In this document: positions 63,460 through 64,000 of the stretch, piece after piece | Numbering within the stretch: the stretch's first letter is position 1 | Layout of the letters: the number at the start of each line of letters is the position of its first letter | Assembly: GCA_009767595.1 (NCBI GenBank) | Contig: VSDK01003607.1 | Location: 80,544 to 144,543 of the forward strand | DNA length: 64,000 nt | Direction of reading: 5' to 3' | Source of the DNA: Symbiodinium kawagutii | Taxonomy: Eukaryota; Sar; Dinophyceae; Suessiales; Symbiodiniaceae | Notes under the pieces: generated by a model | What the model was told of the DNA's origin: nothing | Seen by the model: only the letters and a program-made list of their open reading frames with translations | Database searches by the model: none | Made by a program: the position numbers and the translations under genes

Positions 63460-64000
63460 TGTCATCCCTCTGTGCGGCTATCTTGTATGACTGTAGTATT
63501 CCTAGATCATACTTGCAGATAGTTTTGACAACTGCAGAAATGTGTATCTAGATGTACATCTCTTCTGATTCACAATAGCAATTACAATGATGTGTATTGT
63601 TCAGCATATTACACATGTATTCACCATAATAATCACTCTCACATACAGTAATATGTTCATAATAATACTGATGCATACATACGATTGCAGAAATATATAC
63701 AAGTACATATATGTATATATATATATACATTTAAATACTATACACAAATTATTCTGATTCACAGTTTTATCATTCACCCTCGTACATACAGGAATCATAT
63801 CTAAATTATTCACTAAAACACACAGCACGAGGACATGGTCCCATTTTACATGATATCATACATATGCATTATCACTACTGTTATACCTCTTATTCACCAA
63901 GACAACAATGAAATAGCCATAATTCACACATTTCAGCGTGTCACATGTGATATGTTGTTTACCATGATATGTTCACCATCTTAATGATATATAGATTTCA
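63460..64000. other. AT-rich, no gene
   Basis: ATACATAT/CACATGT words and an (AT)n run near 63705-63728; nothing coding is seen. Confidence 0.4.

Noticed and set aside
1..64000. CRISPR array, bacterial operons, rRNA or tRNA genes
   Set aside because: Repeats here are tandem or TIR-type without regular unique spacers, and no bacterial-style gene layout is seen. I did not recognise any tRNA or rRNA by eye; a tRNAscan/Infernal run would be needed to exclude them.

Overview
This window looks like nuclear DNA from a dinoflagellate, most likely of the Symbiodiniaceae/Suessiales type. No ORF of bacterial size or density is present. What coding signal exists lies in short (about 40-125 bp) GC-rich islands bounded by AG acceptors and mostly GT donors, separated by 1-3 kb of AT-richer, highly repetitive DNA. 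Several islands encode pieces of pentatricopeptide repeat (PPR) proteins, a family strongly expanded in these algae. The introns carry small terminal-inverted-repeat elements in several families, which fits the introner elements known from dinoflagellates. Genus level cannot be fixed from the sequence alone.

Layout: 1-5 kb is repeat-rich and holds a 13-bp minisatellite (1486-2075). From 5.6 to 33.4 kb there are about twenty candidate exons, nearly all on the plus strand, of no family I can name; the best are at 10526-10636, 13481-13595, 14730-14804, 19720-19832, 20162-20284 and 29058-29171. Between them lie trinucleotide arrays, including a TTG array interrupted by a 590-base assembly gap (16725-17314), and TIR elements. 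From 35.9 to 47.2 kb are PPR-like exons, followed by an exon with a C2H2-type finger ending in a stop (48420). From 50.0 to 63.3 kb is the clearest gene: eight exons (51384-63275) can be joined in phase into an uninterrupted run of PPR helices.

The most striking structural feature is a strand asymmetry around the exons. DNA upstream of an exon is usually a degenerate AACCA/ACCATTATTAACC repeat, and DNA downstream is its complement, TGGTT/AATGGTTAATAATGG. Each intron therefore tends to start with TGGTT repeats and end with AACCA repeats, so its two ends could base-pair over tens to hundreds of bases. Superimposed on this are at least four families of roughly 100-180 bp TIR elements (called A, B, C and D here), one nested inside another, and some touching exon borders.

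All exon calls are read by eye from frame, composition and splice signals. No transcript or database evidence was available, so gene boundaries, first exons and promoters are not assigned.
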